Assembly: GCA_902500775.1 (NCBI GenBank)
Contig: CABVRZ010000010.1
Location: forward strand, 1 to 64,000
Reading direction: 5' to 3'
DNA from: an uncultured Nitrospira sp.
GTDB taxonomy: Bacteria; Nitrospirota; Nitrospiria; Nitrospirales; Nitrospiraceae
Length of the DNA stretch: 64,000 nt
The notes beneath the pieces are model-generated. The model had not been told where the DNA came from, made no database searches, and worked only from the letters and a program-made list of their open reading frames with translations. The first letter of the stretch is position 1, and every line of letters begins with the position of its first letter. Below are positions 1 to 8,856 of the stretch, piece after piece. The translations under genes and the position numbers were made by a program.

Positions 1-305
1 CAGCTGGCGGTCTGAGGCGGCAACTCATGGCGTCCACTATTGACAACCGAGGTCACCTCTATCAGGTCCAGACGAACGTACGGGCGACACAGGTGGTCAT
101 AGAAGAACGGGTCGATGGGACGCTGCGCATCACGCATCAGGGTCACCGCCTCGCCTATGCCCCCATCGCCGCACGTCCAGGCCGCCCGGCAGTCCCGCAG
201 ACGACGTCTCGCCGGCACCGGCCGGTCACACAGGGGCCGGCGCATCCAGGGCGCAAACGGGCACTGCCTCCCCGAGAACTCCTGGCGGTGGGGCCCCTCA
301 CATAA
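1..305 (+). CDS. 3' end of an ISNCY-like transposase (partial)
   Basis: The reading frame is open from the left edge of the window and ends at 305. The stretch RGHLYQVQ...VVIEERVDGTLRI followed by RLAYAPI resembles the C-terminal beta-rich tail of ISNCY/IS481-type integrase-fold transposases, which ends in a Pro/Arg-rich linker as here. From about position 190 another frame (ending at 345) also gives a plausible Pro/Arg tail, so a frameshift is possible. The DDE catalytic domain would lie outside the window, so activity cannot be judged. Family assignment rests on the tail only. Confidence 0.5.
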   Translation, partial: AGGLRRQLMASTIDNRGHLYQVQTNVRATQVVIEERVDGTLRITHQGHRLAYAPIAARPGRPAVPQTTSRRHRPVTQGPAHPGRKRALPPRELLAVGPLT

Positions 306-453
306 ACCGGACATTTCTACTTTGGGAGGAAGAGGACATTTCTAAATTGGGTTGACAGGCGATCAATGTCTGCTTGACTTCTGACGGAGTCGCGCACCCG
401 ACACACGTCAAACTCAGTGCGACAAGAACGGTAGGCACCGTATTCATGGCCAT
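298..453 (-). pseudogene. Small lipoprotein gene truncated by the IS end
   Basis: On the minus strand a strong Shine-Dalgarno aaggagg precedes an ATG at 453. It opens a typical lipoprotein signal: a hydrophobic stretch VPTVLVALSLTC and a lipobox CVGC, followed by ATPSEVKQTLIA. After about 33 residues the frame runs into the repeats of the insertion sequence and stops at 298. The native C-terminal part of the gene is therefore missing. It was presumably an envelope lipoprotein. It is too short for the usual ORF cut-off but is well supported by the ribosome binding site and signal peptide. Confidence 0.55.
309..351. repeat. Tandem ggacatttcta-type repeat at the IS end
   Basis: Two copies of an 18-bp unit beginning ggacatttcta and ending tttggg or attggg lie at 309-326 and 334-351, directly followed by ttgacagg. 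Repeated short motifs of this kind sit at the termini of ISNCY-type elements, where they probably serve as transposase binding sites. The position just downstream of the transposase tail fits that reading. The outer boundary of the element is probably near 355-362. Confidence 0.45.
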
Positions 454-635
454 CCATCCCTCCTTCCGAACTCACCTCCGGCACGAGTGCGAACGAGAAT
501 GCAACCGGCCTTTAATCGACCTTGTTGCGGAGCGGCCCCAGGGAAGCGAGGGTGGAAAACGAGTGCAAGGACGATATGTGCTATTGATGGATTTTGAGAC
601 CTGAAGAGCCATCAGACCAGTACAATCTAGTAATA

Positions 636-1820
636 TTACTGGGTGAGCCCACGTAGAATTTCTTGGTAGTACGTCTCCAGCATGGTGGCACGAGCCTGCT
701 CCACGATGACCAACTGGCGTTGGTCGACGGTATTCGCGCAGTACAGATACTGAAACCCGGAGAACTGTCCCCACTCAACGTGCACCTGCCGACCGTCCGC
801 TTTCTGACGTGTCGTCTCTTCCAGCACGTCACCCTCAGCGAGTCGTTCCCATGCGGCTTGCGCTGAAGGCCAATGATTCTCATAGAGGGGACCCTCGGGA
901 TCAGTCGGGGACACAATCACTTCGGGAGAAAACGGATGACCGTCATCCAACTCCGGCGATTCGTCCCAGGCAACCCTCTGCTGACCGCCACGCTGCAACC
1001 AATAGAATGGTCCATCATCGACTGGTTCTTCGACTGATCGGTATCGGAGTGGCATTGGCGGTTCAAGGAGATGCAACCCCCTGGCAGCCAAGGCTCGCTG
1101 GAAGGGCACTCGCCTGGCCAGTTGCCGTGCTTTCTCAAAGAGAATCATGCGGCCATCTGACGGCAGAACCTGCATAAGGTTGTCTAATCGAGAGGCGAGC
1201 CCTGTTCGCTGTTCGAATGCCGCCTGAGTTGCTGGATCATGCCCACGTTCGAACGTTCGCCAGCTCCGACTTGGAAGACCAGGATCTTGCTCAGCCTGAA
1301 GCAACGCATGGGTGGCCATCACAAGATCGTAACGACCTGAAAGTGGCTGAACCTCTGTATCCACACAGTCGAAGCGAAGATTGTGCAACCCCAGTCTATC
1401 AGCCTGTTCTTTGGCTATAGCAATGGAGACGGATGACCGATCGACCCCCACAAAACTCTTTTCTGGGAACAGGCGCGCCCACAAGGAAGTCAGAATGCCC
1501 AACCCACAACCGAAATCGAGGATACAGTTTGCCTCACCACAATGCCCAGCAATTCGTGGAGCAATCGCCTCATAATACTCATACCGTTGGCTATAGAGCA
1601 CTGGAAAGATCTTCGGATGGGCAGAAAGATCATAGAAGGCGATCTCATCGTGACGACCGCCTTGGCGTTTTCGTTCCACACATGATGCGAGCTGTGTCAG
1701 ATCCTCAGGAGAGAATTGTTGCTGCTGCCAGGCAAAATAGTCCCGATCAGATGTGAACTGCCGCAGTCCCCACCAAACCAGGTGCTCACGGAGCAATTGT
1801 CGCAGCGATTCATGGGCCAT
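636..1820 (-). CDS. Class I SAM-dependent methyltransferase, unknown substrate
   Basis: A 394-residue protein. Its N-terminal third contains a Rossmann-type SAM-binding motif, CILDFGCGLGILTSLW, followed by FVGVDRSSVSIAIAKEQA, whose Asp would bind the SAM ribose. The acidic LVMATHALL stretch after motif II fits class I methyltransferases. The C-terminal 200 residues look like an accessory all-beta/alpha region that I cannot assign. Nothing in the sequence identifies the methyl acceptor. It is read toward the IS-damaged left end and is separated from proA by about 130 bp, so it may share the proA transcript. Confidence 0.7.
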   Translation of the reverse strand: MAHESLRQLLREHLVWWGLRQFTSDRDYFAWQQQQFSPEDLTQLASCVERKRQGGRHDEIAFYDLSAHPKIFPVLYSQRYEYYEAIAPRIAGHCGEANCILDFGCGLGILTSLWARLFPEKSFVGVDRSSVSIAIAKEQADRLGLHNLRFDCVDTEVQPLSGRYDLVMATHALLQAEQDPGLPSRSWRTFERGHDPATQAAFEQRTGLASRLDNLMQVLPSDGRMILFEKARQLARRVPFQRALAARGLHLLEPPMPLRYRSVEEPVDDGPFYWLQRGGQQRVAWDESPELDDGHPFSPEVIVSPTDPEGPLYENHWPSAQAAWERLAEGDVLEETTRQKADGRQVHVEWGQFSGFQYLYCANTVDQRQLVIVEQARATMLETYYQEILRGLTQ

Positions 1821-1952
1821 TCGTCACGCACCTGTTCAAAACGCTTCCCAGCAAGGCCGCAAGGAGCGAGGACCACGAGGCGTACGCGGTGAGGGTACGT
1901 TGAGTGGATCGAACGACTGAGAATGAAGCTGGGGAGCGTTTTCAGCAGGTGC

Positions 1953-3320
1953 TTACGGACGCTTCAGCATGATCGCGTCAAAGTACGTCTCCGGCACCGG
2001 ATGGGGGGACCGCAGCTGGCCGGATCCGAACGCCACATACTTCTCACATGTCAGCTGCTCCAGACCAATGGGGCCTTTCGCATGGAGCTTGGCGATACTC
2101 AATCCTACGTCGCATCCCATCCCAAAACTTTCGCCCGCATGAAGTCTGGTCGACGCATTCACCAGTACCGCGGCGGCATCGACTTCTCTAGTGAATCGCA
2201 TGGCAGACTCGTAGCGGTCAGTGGCGATCACTGCCGTCAGACAGGGACGATACGCGGCAATGTGGGCCAACGCTTCGTCCAGCCCCTCAACCATCTTAAT
2301 CGCTACGGTCGGTCCAGCAAACTGGGTCTGCCAGTCCGTCTCCGTCGCAGGAACAATCGCCGTATGACCCGTCATGGCCATCTGTCCCATGAGCGCGACG
2401 GTCTTGGGGCAAGCATGCACTTCCACTTTAAACTCATCAAGCAGTCGGTTGATCAACGGCGGCAACAGTTGCCGCCCGATCACCTGTTGAACCAGTAACG
2501 TATCCAGCGAATTGGAGGCTCCCGACTGCTGGACCTTCGAGTTGATCACGAGGTTTTGGGCCATCGGAATGTCAGTGTCGTCGTCGACGTACAGGTGGGT
2601 CAGCCCTCCGTCATCACACAACACCGGTACCTTCGCCTGCTCCGCGACGGCCTTTCGTAACCCGGCTCCACCCCTCACAATGAGCGCATCCACACCTTTC
2701 ACCGCTCGCATCAGCTCAAGCGCCACGTCCTTATCCGGACGATCAATCAAAGCCCAGGCTCCAGCCGGCACTCCACTCTTCAGAGCGGCCTCACGCAACC
2801 CTGAGTCGATCGCCTGATGCGTGTGCCGCCATTCTGATGCGCCACGAAGAATACAGCGGTTCCCCGACTTCAGTCCCAGTGCAATCGACTCCACCATGGT
2901 GAGCGGACTACGTTCTGAAAGTACTCCAAGCACCCCGATCGGCACCTTGACTCGCGAGACGCATAACCCATCCGGACGCTCCTGCCGCGACACAACCAGC
3001 CCCACCGGATCCGGCAACTCAGCAATCTGATGAAGTTGCGCAACCATTTCGTGGATCTGTTCAGTCGTCACCCGCACATGAGCTACAGCCGCCTTCATCC
3101 GCTCCTTCGCGGCTCCCTCGCTGAAAGACTTTCCGACCACCTCGACATCCTTCGCGTTCGCAGCTAAAATTGTGTCGTGGTCTGAAGCCACCCGCTCAGC
3201 CATGGCATGAAGGGCGGTCGTCTTAACTGGGCCAGGGAGGAGCGCCAGTGCACGCGCGATACTCCGCGAGTCTTTGAACAGCTTCTCGATGTATAATCGG
3301 GCAGGAATGTCAATCGCCAT
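1953..3320 (-). CDS. proA: Gamma-glutamyl phosphate reductase
   Basis: ProA reduces gamma-glutamyl phosphate to glutamate semialdehyde with NADPH in proline synthesis. The protein has the aldehyde-dehydrogenase fold, with PIGVLGVLSERSPLTMVE, an IVRGGAGLRKAVAEQ segment, and the C-terminal signature GLSIAKLHAKGPIGLEQLT. At about 455 residues it is longer than typical ProA (about 415) because of a C-terminal tail after KYVAFGSGQLR. The ATG at 3320 (MAIDIPARL) is preferred; an in-frame ATG at 3329 also exists. Neither has a good ribosome binding site, but a short ORF with one overlaps this start, so translation may be coupled. proB is not in the window. Confidence 0.9.
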   Translation of the reverse strand: MAIDIPARLYIEKLFKDSRSIARALALLPGPVKTTALHAMAERVASDHDTILAANAKDVEVVGKSFSEGAAKERMKAAVAHVRVTTEQIHEMVAQLHQIAELPDPVGLVVSRQERPDGLCVSRVKVPIGVLGVLSERSPLTMVESIALGLKSGNRCILRGASEWRHTHQAIDSGLREAALKSGVPAGAWALIDRPDKDVALELMRAVKGVDALIVRGGAGLRKAVAEQAKVPVLCDDGGLTHLYVDDDTDIPMAQNLVINSKVQQSGASNSLDTLLVQQVIGRQLLPPLINRLLDEFKVEVHACPKTVALMGQMAMTGHTAIVPATETDWQTQFAGPTVAIKMVEGLDEALAHIAAYRPCLTAVIATDRYESAMRFTREVDAAAVLVNASTRLHAGESFGMGCDVGLSIAKLHAKGPIGLEQLTCEKYVAFGSGQLRSPHPVPETYFDAIMLKRP

Positions 3321-3366
3321 AGATCTCATGGTCCATTACCAACAGGTTCCACTGCGTCGTCGCCAT
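3310..3366 (-). CDS. Possible 18-codon leader ORF overlapping the proA start
   Basis: An ATG at 3366 follows a gaggag ribosome binding site at suitable spacing and encodes MATTQWNLLVMDHEIYGD before a TGA that lies inside the first codons of proA. The proA ATG has no convincing ribosome binding site of its own. This layout is what translational coupling looks like. There are no proline codons, so it is not an obvious proline attenuator. It could also be chance. Confidence 0.3.
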   Translation of the reverse strand: MATTQWNLLVMDHEIYGD

Positions 3367-3543
3367 CACGATCTCTCCTCAAGCACCGTACTGATGAGTG
3401 TGACGGCGGACTATAACACGCGTTTTTTGGCTCAGTAAACCACGCCAGGACGTCAGGGCGTACCGAGCACAGCGCTGATCTGAAGGATAACGACTAAACA
3501 AGCCGGCGAGCAGATCGAAATGGGCCGGACGTAAGGAGGAACA

Positions 3544-4374
3544 ATGCGGTCTGGAGTGCACATGAACGGACGCGGATACTGCCTGGCGCTCTGCCTGATC
3601 GTCACGGCAAACTTGGAGGCCTGTACGCAGCTGAAATCCAGCCATACACTGACACCACCAACGCAGGCGACCCCTGATCAAGTCGCCGAACGAGAGCGCG
3701 AGAGCCAATCGCCAAAGGCCGTGCAAGCCCGTTCGGCCGATAGCCCACACCAATCCTGCCTCGTCACCTTTGACGATGAAAACGCTCTCGGTCAGATCTA
3801 TGGGCAAGCCCGATCGACCTTGGCCCTCAAAACCAGCCGCGGACCGAATGGACAGCTGCAAGTGTGCGATAGTACGAAGCACAACAACTGCTGGACCTAC
3901 CGCCAGCGCTGCTCACGCAGCGACGTCAACCTCGATACGATCGGCTCGGCCCATTACCATTTAAGTATGGAAACCGGTATCGAGTGCTACACCCTCCCCG
4001 ATCCAGGAGACGGCCTGGGCCGAGGATTCGGTAGACTCGTGGAGTGGAAATGCACCGATGTGGACTGGGGTCGAACCCCACGCGTTCTGACTTCTCATGA
4101 CCAAAGCCAGTGGGTCAAAGTGTGGGCCAGCACGGCCGACACCCATGCGCCCATGTACTTCGACCTGGAATCGATCCAGGTGCTCCCCGACACCTCGATC
4201 CAGCTCTGGTTTCGAAAGCGCGATGGCACCTGGTGGTTCTGGCCTGAGTTGCAGGCCAGCACGACATGGACACTCCGTGAGCATGTGCGCGAGGTCTCGG
4301 AAGTGCGGATCCGAGGAGCCAAAACAGGCCGAACCAGCTCCTACGTGATCGGCTCCGTGACAATCCGCGACTGA
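3544..4374 (+). CDS. Putative exported or lipoprotein of unknown function
   Basis: A 276-residue protein preceded by a strong taaggagga ribosome binding site. The N-terminus has a basic start and a hydrophobic core (YCLALCLIVTANLEAC), and the Cys near residue 27 could be a lipidation site, although LEAC is an imperfect lipobox. The mature part contains several cysteines (for example QVCDS, NNCWTYRQRC, ECYTL, WKCTD) that may form disulfides in the periplasm. The C-terminal half is rich in Trp and beta-like segments. I do not recognise a family. The start could also be the Met at codon 7. Confidence 0.6.
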   Translation: MRSGVHMNGRGYCLALCLIVTANLEACTQLKSSHTLTPPTQATPDQVAERERESQSPKAVQARSADSPHQSCLVTFDDENALGQIYGQARSTLALKTSRGPNGQLQVCDSTKHNNCWTYRQRCSRSDVNLDTIGSAHYHLSMETGIECYTLPDPGDGLGRGFGRLVEWKCTDVDWGRTPRVLTSHDQSQWVKVWASTADTHAPMYFDLESIQVLPDTSIQLWFRKRDGTWWFWPELQASTTWTLREHVREVSEVRIRGAKTGRTSSYVIGSVTIRD

Positions 4375-4414
4375 ACACCACGTGCGCGCTGATCCGTTCG
4401 TGCGAGTTGACTGG

Positions 4415-4448
4415 GCTCACGACAGGATTCGATAAGCCTGTCGTGGGC
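4415..4448. terminator. Hairpin between convergent genes
   Basis: The arms gctcacgacagg and cctgtcgtgggc form a 12-bp stem with one G-T pair and a 10-nt loop. The hairpin lies between two convergent genes (the lipoprotein ending at 4374 and the carrier ending at 4491), where a bidirectional terminator is expected. There is only a short T-rich stretch after it, so Rho-independent termination is plausible but not certain. Confidence 0.5.
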
Positions 4449-4490
4449 TTTGCAGAAGTGCTTAGTACGAACGACATGGGACGCACGCGG

Positions 4491-5762
4491 TTAGACACGC
4501 TCCCTCTGCCGCGCCAACACCGTGGCCAACCAGGCCCAGACCAGCATCAGCGGTACAAGCGCCAGCGCAAGGTGACTTGTCGTCGCCCCGAGGGCTTTGA
4601 TGCCCGTCACCAGCCAGCCTGTCGACGCGTCGCCACCGCGTGAAATGGCCGTATCAATAAAGTTCTTCGCCTTGTACTTTTCTTCGCGGCTGACGACGGT
4701 GAACAAGACCTCTCGTGCTGGTTTGGATAACGCATACTCCCCCACTCTGCGAAAAACGGAAAAAACGACATACACCACAAGGCTTGGCCAGAAAGCGATC
4801 CATAGAAACCCTACCAGACTGATGGCCGGCAGAAACAGTAACGCGGCCACGAGTCCGAACCGATGGATCAGCCGTCTCGTAATGAACACCTGAGTCAACC
4901 AGGTCAGAAGACCCGTCGTAAAATCCAGGCTGGAAAAGAGGCGGGTGCGGGCTTCCGGCTGGTCCAGATACTCCGAGACCAAGCGCGTCTGTTCGAGATA
5001 CAAGAACGTGGCCGTCATGGTGAGCAATGCCAGATACCCACAAATCCCGAGTAAATAGGGCGAAGACATCGTCAGGCGAATGCCCGCCAGGAAGCTGCCA
5101 TGAAGCGGATCACCTGGTCGTGACTGGTGATGTTCGGAGCGCTCACGTCCCCATCGCTCGAGTCGATAGATACATCCCAGACAGAGGAACAGAAAGCCCG
5201 CCGAGGCCAGCATGAGCACCGGCACCGGAAAGACAAACGTCAGCCCCGTTGTGATCAACGGACCGATCAAGGCCCCGCTACTCCCCCCTGCCGCAATCAC
5301 TCCGAACAGTCTCGTGCCCTGCTCCGGCGTAAAGAGATCGGCCATGAAGCTCCAGAAGACGGAGACGATGAAGAGATTGATCACCGAGAGCCAGACAAAA
5401 AAGCTCCGGGCCACCCATTCTTGATACAGGTGACTCATCATCAAGGCGTAGAACACCACCAAGTTGGCAATAATGAAGACGTAGACGGTCAGCAGCAATC
5501 GGTAGCGTGAGCATCGCGCCGAGAGCCATCCAAAGATCGGTGTCGCGGCCAACATCGTCAGGAACGTCGCGGTCATCATCCAGGGCAGATGCTTGAGTCC
5601 TCCTTCAATAGCCATTTCGTCGCGGACCGGACGGAGAATGGAGTAGCCGCAGAGAAGACAGAAGAAATAGACAAAGGCCCACGCCAACGGAAGTAGTTCA
5701 TCCGGTTTGGCCCCGAGAAAATCAGCCCATCGATGAAAGTGAGAATGCCGTGACTCATCCAT
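4491..5762 (-). CDS. MFS-type carrier of the ATP/ADP translocase-like family
   Basis: About 423 residues with some 11-12 hydrophobic segments. The N-terminal motif [17 protein letters not shown] is characteristic of the bacterial NTP/NDP exchange-like (Tlc-related) branch of the major facilitator superfamily. The second half carries [24 protein letters not shown], another conserved loop of these proteins. In free-living bacteria the substrates of these carriers are mostly unknown, so exchange of nucleotides is not implied. The start at MDESRHSHF is preferred over an upstream Met at 5798, which would bring the gene closer to the divergent threonine aldolase. Confidence 0.75.
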   Translation of the reverse strand: MDESRHSHFHRWADFLGAKPDELLPLAWAFVYFFCLLCGYSILRPVRDEMAIEGGLKHLPWMMTATFLTMLAATPIFGWLSARCSRYRLLLTVYVFIIANLVVFYALMMSHLYQEWVARSFFVWLSVINLFIVSVFWSFMADLFTPEQGTRLFGVIAAGGSSGALIGPLITTGLTFVFPVPVLMLASAGFLFLCLGCIYRLERWGRERSEHHQSRPGDPLHGSFLAGIRLTMSSPYLLGICGYLALLTMTATFLYLEQTRLVSEYLDQPEARTRLFSSLDFTTGLLTWLTQVFITRRLIHRFGLVAALLFLPAISLVGFLWIAFWPSLVVYVVFSVFRRVGEYALSKPAREVLFTVVSREEKYKAKNFIDTAISRGGDASTGWLVTGIKALGATTSHLALALVPLMLVWAWLATVLARQRERV

Positions 5763-5852
5763 GTGTCCGCAGTGTATCAGCTGTGTCGTCGCCTGCAAGT
5801 AGAAGATCTGCTACAATACCATGTTGAATTTGGGGGGAAGGAGGCCGCAGGG

Positions 5853-6884
5853 ATGATCGATCTTCGCAGTGACACCGTCACCAAACCAACCGAGGAGATG
5901 CGCAAGGCGATGGCCCGCGCCGACGTAGGGGATGACGTCTATGGTGAAGACCCGACCGTTAATCGGCTGCAAGACATGGCCGCAACTATGCTCGGCAAGC
6001 GGTTTGGCCTCTTGGTTCCCTCCGGGACCATGGCCAATCAACTGGCGATTCGCGTTCAAACCCAACCAGGACAAGAAGTCATCGTCGAAAGCAAAAGTCA
6101 CATCATTCGATACGAGCAGGGTGCCGCCGGTGCGTTAGCCGGCGTACAGCTGCACTGGGTGTCTGGAGAGCGCGGTATCGTCACCGCTGAGCAGGTCGAA
6201 GCCGCAATCCGGCCGAATGATCCGCACAGCATCACGACTGCCCTGATCTGTCTGGAAAATACCCACAATGCCGGCGGTGGCACCATTTACCCCCTTGCCA
6301 CGATCGAAAAAATCCGCACGGTCGCGGTGAAGCATGCGATCCCGATGCATCTCGATGGCGCCAGGCTGTTCAACGCCGTGGCTGCCACAACGCTCCCGCC
6401 GACCGCCTACGCGCAGCATTTTGAAACCGTGTCCCTCTGCCTCTCGAAGGGGCTCGGCGCTCCCGTCGGATCACTCCTCCTCTCCAACGATCCCAAGCTC
6501 ATTGAGCGAGCACGTCGCTTTCGTCGCATGTACGGAGGCGCCATGCGTCAAGCCGGCGTGCTCGCAGCTGCAGGGATCTACGCGCTCGAACGACATGTGG
6601 CTCGTCTCAAGACCGACCACGACCATGCGAAGAAACTGGCCCGGCTGCTCCAACCTATTCCTGCGATTCAGATCGCTCCGCAGCATGTGGAAACGAACAT
6701 CGTGATCTTTGACATCCTTGACGAGGGCCGCTCACCCAACGAACTGATCGCCACACTCAAAGAACAGGGCGTGCTCATCAACGCGATCGGCGGAAAGAGC
6801 TACCGTGCCGTCACACACCTGGACATCTCGGAATCTCAGATTGAGGAAGCCGCCGCGGCCTTTACGCGAATCCTCTCTCGATGA
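5853..6884 (+). CDS. ltaE: Low-specificity L-threonine aldolase
   Basis: A pyridoxal-phosphate enzyme that splits L-threonine or L-allo-threonine into glycine and acetaldehyde. The start [17 protein letters not shown] is the usual N-terminus of the family and has a good ribosome binding site (aaggagg) upstream; an in-frame upstream extension to 5763 lacks one. Further signatures are [25 protein letters not shown], and [16 protein letters not shown], whose Lys should form the Schiff base. The length of 343 residues is normal. It is divergent from the carrier at 4491-5762. Confidence 0.9.
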   Translation: MIDLRSDTVTKPTEEMRKAMARADVGDDVYGEDPTVNRLQDMAATMLGKRFGLLVPSGTMANQLAIRVQTQPGQEVIVESKSHIIRYEQGAAGALAGVQLHWVSGERGIVTAEQVEAAIRPNDPHSITTALICLENTHNAGGGTIYPLATIEKIRTVAVKHAIPMHLDGARLFNAVAATTLPPTAYAQHFETVSLCLSKGLGAPVGSLLLSNDPKLIERARRFRRMYGGAMRQAGVLAAAGIYALERHVARLKTDHDHAKKLARLLQPIPAIQIAPQHVETNIVIFDILDEGRSPNELIATLKEQGVLINAIGGKSYRAVTHLDISESQIEEAAAAFTRILSR

Positions 6885-6894
6885 TCGTTCGACA

Positions 6895-6923
6895 TTGACA
6901 GGCTATCCATTGATCCATAGAAT
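6895..6923 (+). promoter_or_regulatory. Sigma70-type promoter
   Basis: TTGACA (6895-6900), a 17-bp spacer and TAGAAT (6918-6923) give a near-consensus promoter in the gap after ltaE. It would drive the nucleotidyltransferase gene at 7015 and perhaps gnd-zwf beyond it. The predicted leader is about 85 nt. Confidence 0.6.
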
Positions 6924-7014
6924 GCCAACGTGATGTCATACGAAGTGGACCTCGCACTACGTAGGTGAACGACAGACATTATCGATAACTGGTTTGTGAC
7001 AAGCACGGATACCT

Positions 7015-7800
7015 ATGGACTCCAACACGGCCACTACCACTCCGACCCGTGAAGAACTGAACGCTGAGCTGCTCCAAGTTCCGGAGCCGCCTGAGCAACC
7101 CGAGCTCCCCCCCCCTCCAGGGTTTGAGGACAATATCGAAGTCGCCATCCGGCATGTCAAGGGTCGCAGGGGTGGTGATTTAGTCGGCATCCTCCTCGTG
7201 GGATCCAGTGCACGACGCGCACTCACACCGCACAGCGACATCGATCTGCTCGCCCTCGTCAAGGGGGAAACAGACAGCCATGAAATTCTCCGAGTCGGCG
7301 ATCGGCTCGCCGACATCCGCTATCATGGGTATCGTTCTGTCGACGAGGACCTAACCTATTCCCTCCGACTCCCCTCACTCCTGAGAAAAAGCCGGATCCT
7401 GTACGATCACGACGGTCTCTGTGCGAAACTGCTCGACAAAGTCCATCAACGCTTCCGCCAGGGTCCCCCATCAGCATCCATGAATGAACAGATTCGTCTC
7501 AAGGCGGAGTGCTACCATCTCTTAGGAAAAGCACAGGATCTCGTAGACAAACCTGGCACTGCCTACTATCTATTGACACTATTTTACGAAGACTGCATTT
7601 CCGCCTTCTTTCGGCTGAGAGGGTTTTGGCTGGTCGCGCCGGTGGATGTCCATCGGTTCATGTTTTCCCGTGAGCCGGCCCTGGCCGACCTCGCCGGACA
7701 GTTCCTGACCGCCACGATTCTCGCCGACCGGCTCAACTTTGGCCGGCAGTTTGCCGATCTCGTTTTTAAGGATGTCCCGAATCCGGCTCGCATCGACTGA
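7015..7800 (+). CDS. Nucleotidyltransferase-domain protein with helical C-terminus
   Basis: 261 residues. Residues of about 60-85 contain the polymerase-beta-type nucleotidyltransferase signature LLVGSSARRALTPHSDIDLL (GS followed by DxD). The C-terminal half (KAECYHLLGKAQDLVDK...YYLLTLFYEDCISAFFRLRGF) is helical and resembles HEPN-type or KNTase C-terminal bundles. The protein therefore looks like an aminoglycoside-adenylyltransferase or MNT-HEPN-like single-chain enzyme. The target is unknown and no partner toxin gene is adjacent. The N-terminal 35 residues are Pro/Glu-rich and encoded partly by a run of nine C at 7107-7115. Confidence 0.6.
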   Translation: MDSNTATTTPTREELNAELLQVPEPPEQPELPPPPGFEDNIEVAIRHVKGRRGGDLVGILLVGSSARRALTPHSDIDLLALVKGETDSHEILRVGDRLADIRYHGYRSVDEDLTYSLRLPSLLRKSRILYDHDGLCAKLLDKVHQRFRQGPPSASMNEQIRLKAECYHLLGKAQDLVDKPGTAYYLLTLFYEDCISAFFRLRGFWLVAPVDVHRFMFSREPALADLAGQFLTATILADRLNFGRQFADLVFKDVPNPARID

Positions 7801-7935
7801 CCGCGCAGTGCAGAGGCGGCAGTCTCTGTATCAGAATGCACATTCGTATGCGACGTGAGGGAAGCGATCCCTGCCCATCACTGGAGTAATGGGCAGCCTA
7901 TCCGCATTTACCAACATCACCACGAAGGAGCCTCT

Positions 7936-8829
7936 ATGGAACTGGGATTTATTGGACTCGGCAAAATGGGCATGAACATGGTGACACGCCTTCGGCGCGA
8001 CCAACACCGCGTGGTTGTGTATGACCGCTCGAATGAGTTGACCAAACAGGCCGAGGGACAAGGTTGTATTGGATCCTCATCCCTAGCCGATCTTGTGAGC
8101 AAACTGAGCGCTCCCAAGTCTGTCTGGGTCATGGTCCCCTCCGGTGCCCCGACCGAGGAAACGATACACGCGGTAGCCGCACTGCTCCAGCCGGGCGACA
8201 CGATCATCGACGGCGGTAATACCCGATTCCACGACGATGTCCGACGTGCGGCAGAATTACAGAAGAAAGGCCTTCACTATGTCGACGCCGGAACCAGCGG
8301 CGGCATTTGGGGGCTCACGGTCGGATACTGCCTGATGGTGGGAGGAGAAGACGCAGCCGTCAAACGACTGGAGCCGGTGTTCAAAACCCTCGCTCCCGAA
8401 AATGGTTGGGCGCACGTCGGGGCCGTTGGGGCTGGCCATTACGTCAAAATGGTTCACAATGGCATCGAGTACAGCATGATGCAAGGCTATGCAGAAGGCT
8501 TTGAGTTGATGTCAAAGAGCGAGTACAAGCTGGATCTCGCACGCGTGGCCGATCTCTGGATGCATGGGAGCGTTGTCCGGTCCTGGTTATTGGAGCTCGC
8601 TGCTGGCGCGCTCAAAGATGATCAAAAACTGGAAAAACTGAAAGGATACGTGCAAGATTCCGGTGAAGGTCGCTGGATGATCGCCGATGCCATCGAAAAA
8701 GACGTCCCGGTCCCCACGTTGACGACCGCACTCTTCACGCGGTTTCGATCGCGCCAAGAGCAATCGTTTGCAGAAAAGATGTTGGCGGCCCTCCGCAACG
8801 CCTTCGGTGGTCACGCAGTTCGTCGATAA
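7936..8829 (+). CDS. gnd: 6-phosphogluconate dehydrogenase, short decarboxylating form
   Basis: Converts 6-phosphogluconate to ribulose 5-phosphate in the oxidative pentose phosphate pathway. The start MELGFIGLGKMGMNMV gives the GxGxxG dinucleotide-binding fold and has a gaaggag ribosome binding site; the in-frame extension to 7855 has none. VDAGTSGGIWGLTVGYCLMVGG and HYVKMVHNGIEYSMMQGYAEG are the substrate-binding and catalytic segments. At 297 residues it belongs to the short family, which often prefers NAD, rather than the 470-residue form. It lies 27 bp before zwf, consistent with one operon. A 6-phosphogluconolactonase gene is not next to them. Confidence 0.9.
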   Translation: MELGFIGLGKMGMNMVTRLRRDQHRVVVYDRSNELTKQAEGQGCIGSSSLADLVSKLSAPKSVWVMVPSGAPTEETIHAVAALLQPGDTIIDGGNTRFHDDVRRAAELQKKGLHYVDAGTSGGIWGLTVGYCLMVGGEDAAVKRLEPVFKTLAPENGWAHVGAVGAGHYVKMVHNGIEYSMMQGYAEGFELMSKSEYKLDLARVADLWMHGSVVRSWLLELAAGALKDDQKLEKLKGYVQDSGEGRWMIADAIEKDVPVPTLTTALFTRFRSRQEQSFAEKMLAALRNAFGGHAVRR

Positions 8830-8856
8830 CACGATGATTTCATTGAGGAGATTTCT

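Noticed and set aside
1923-2498. 191-codon plus-strand frame over the 3' part of proA
   Set aside because: It is antisense to conserved proA sequence and has no ribosome binding site or motif.
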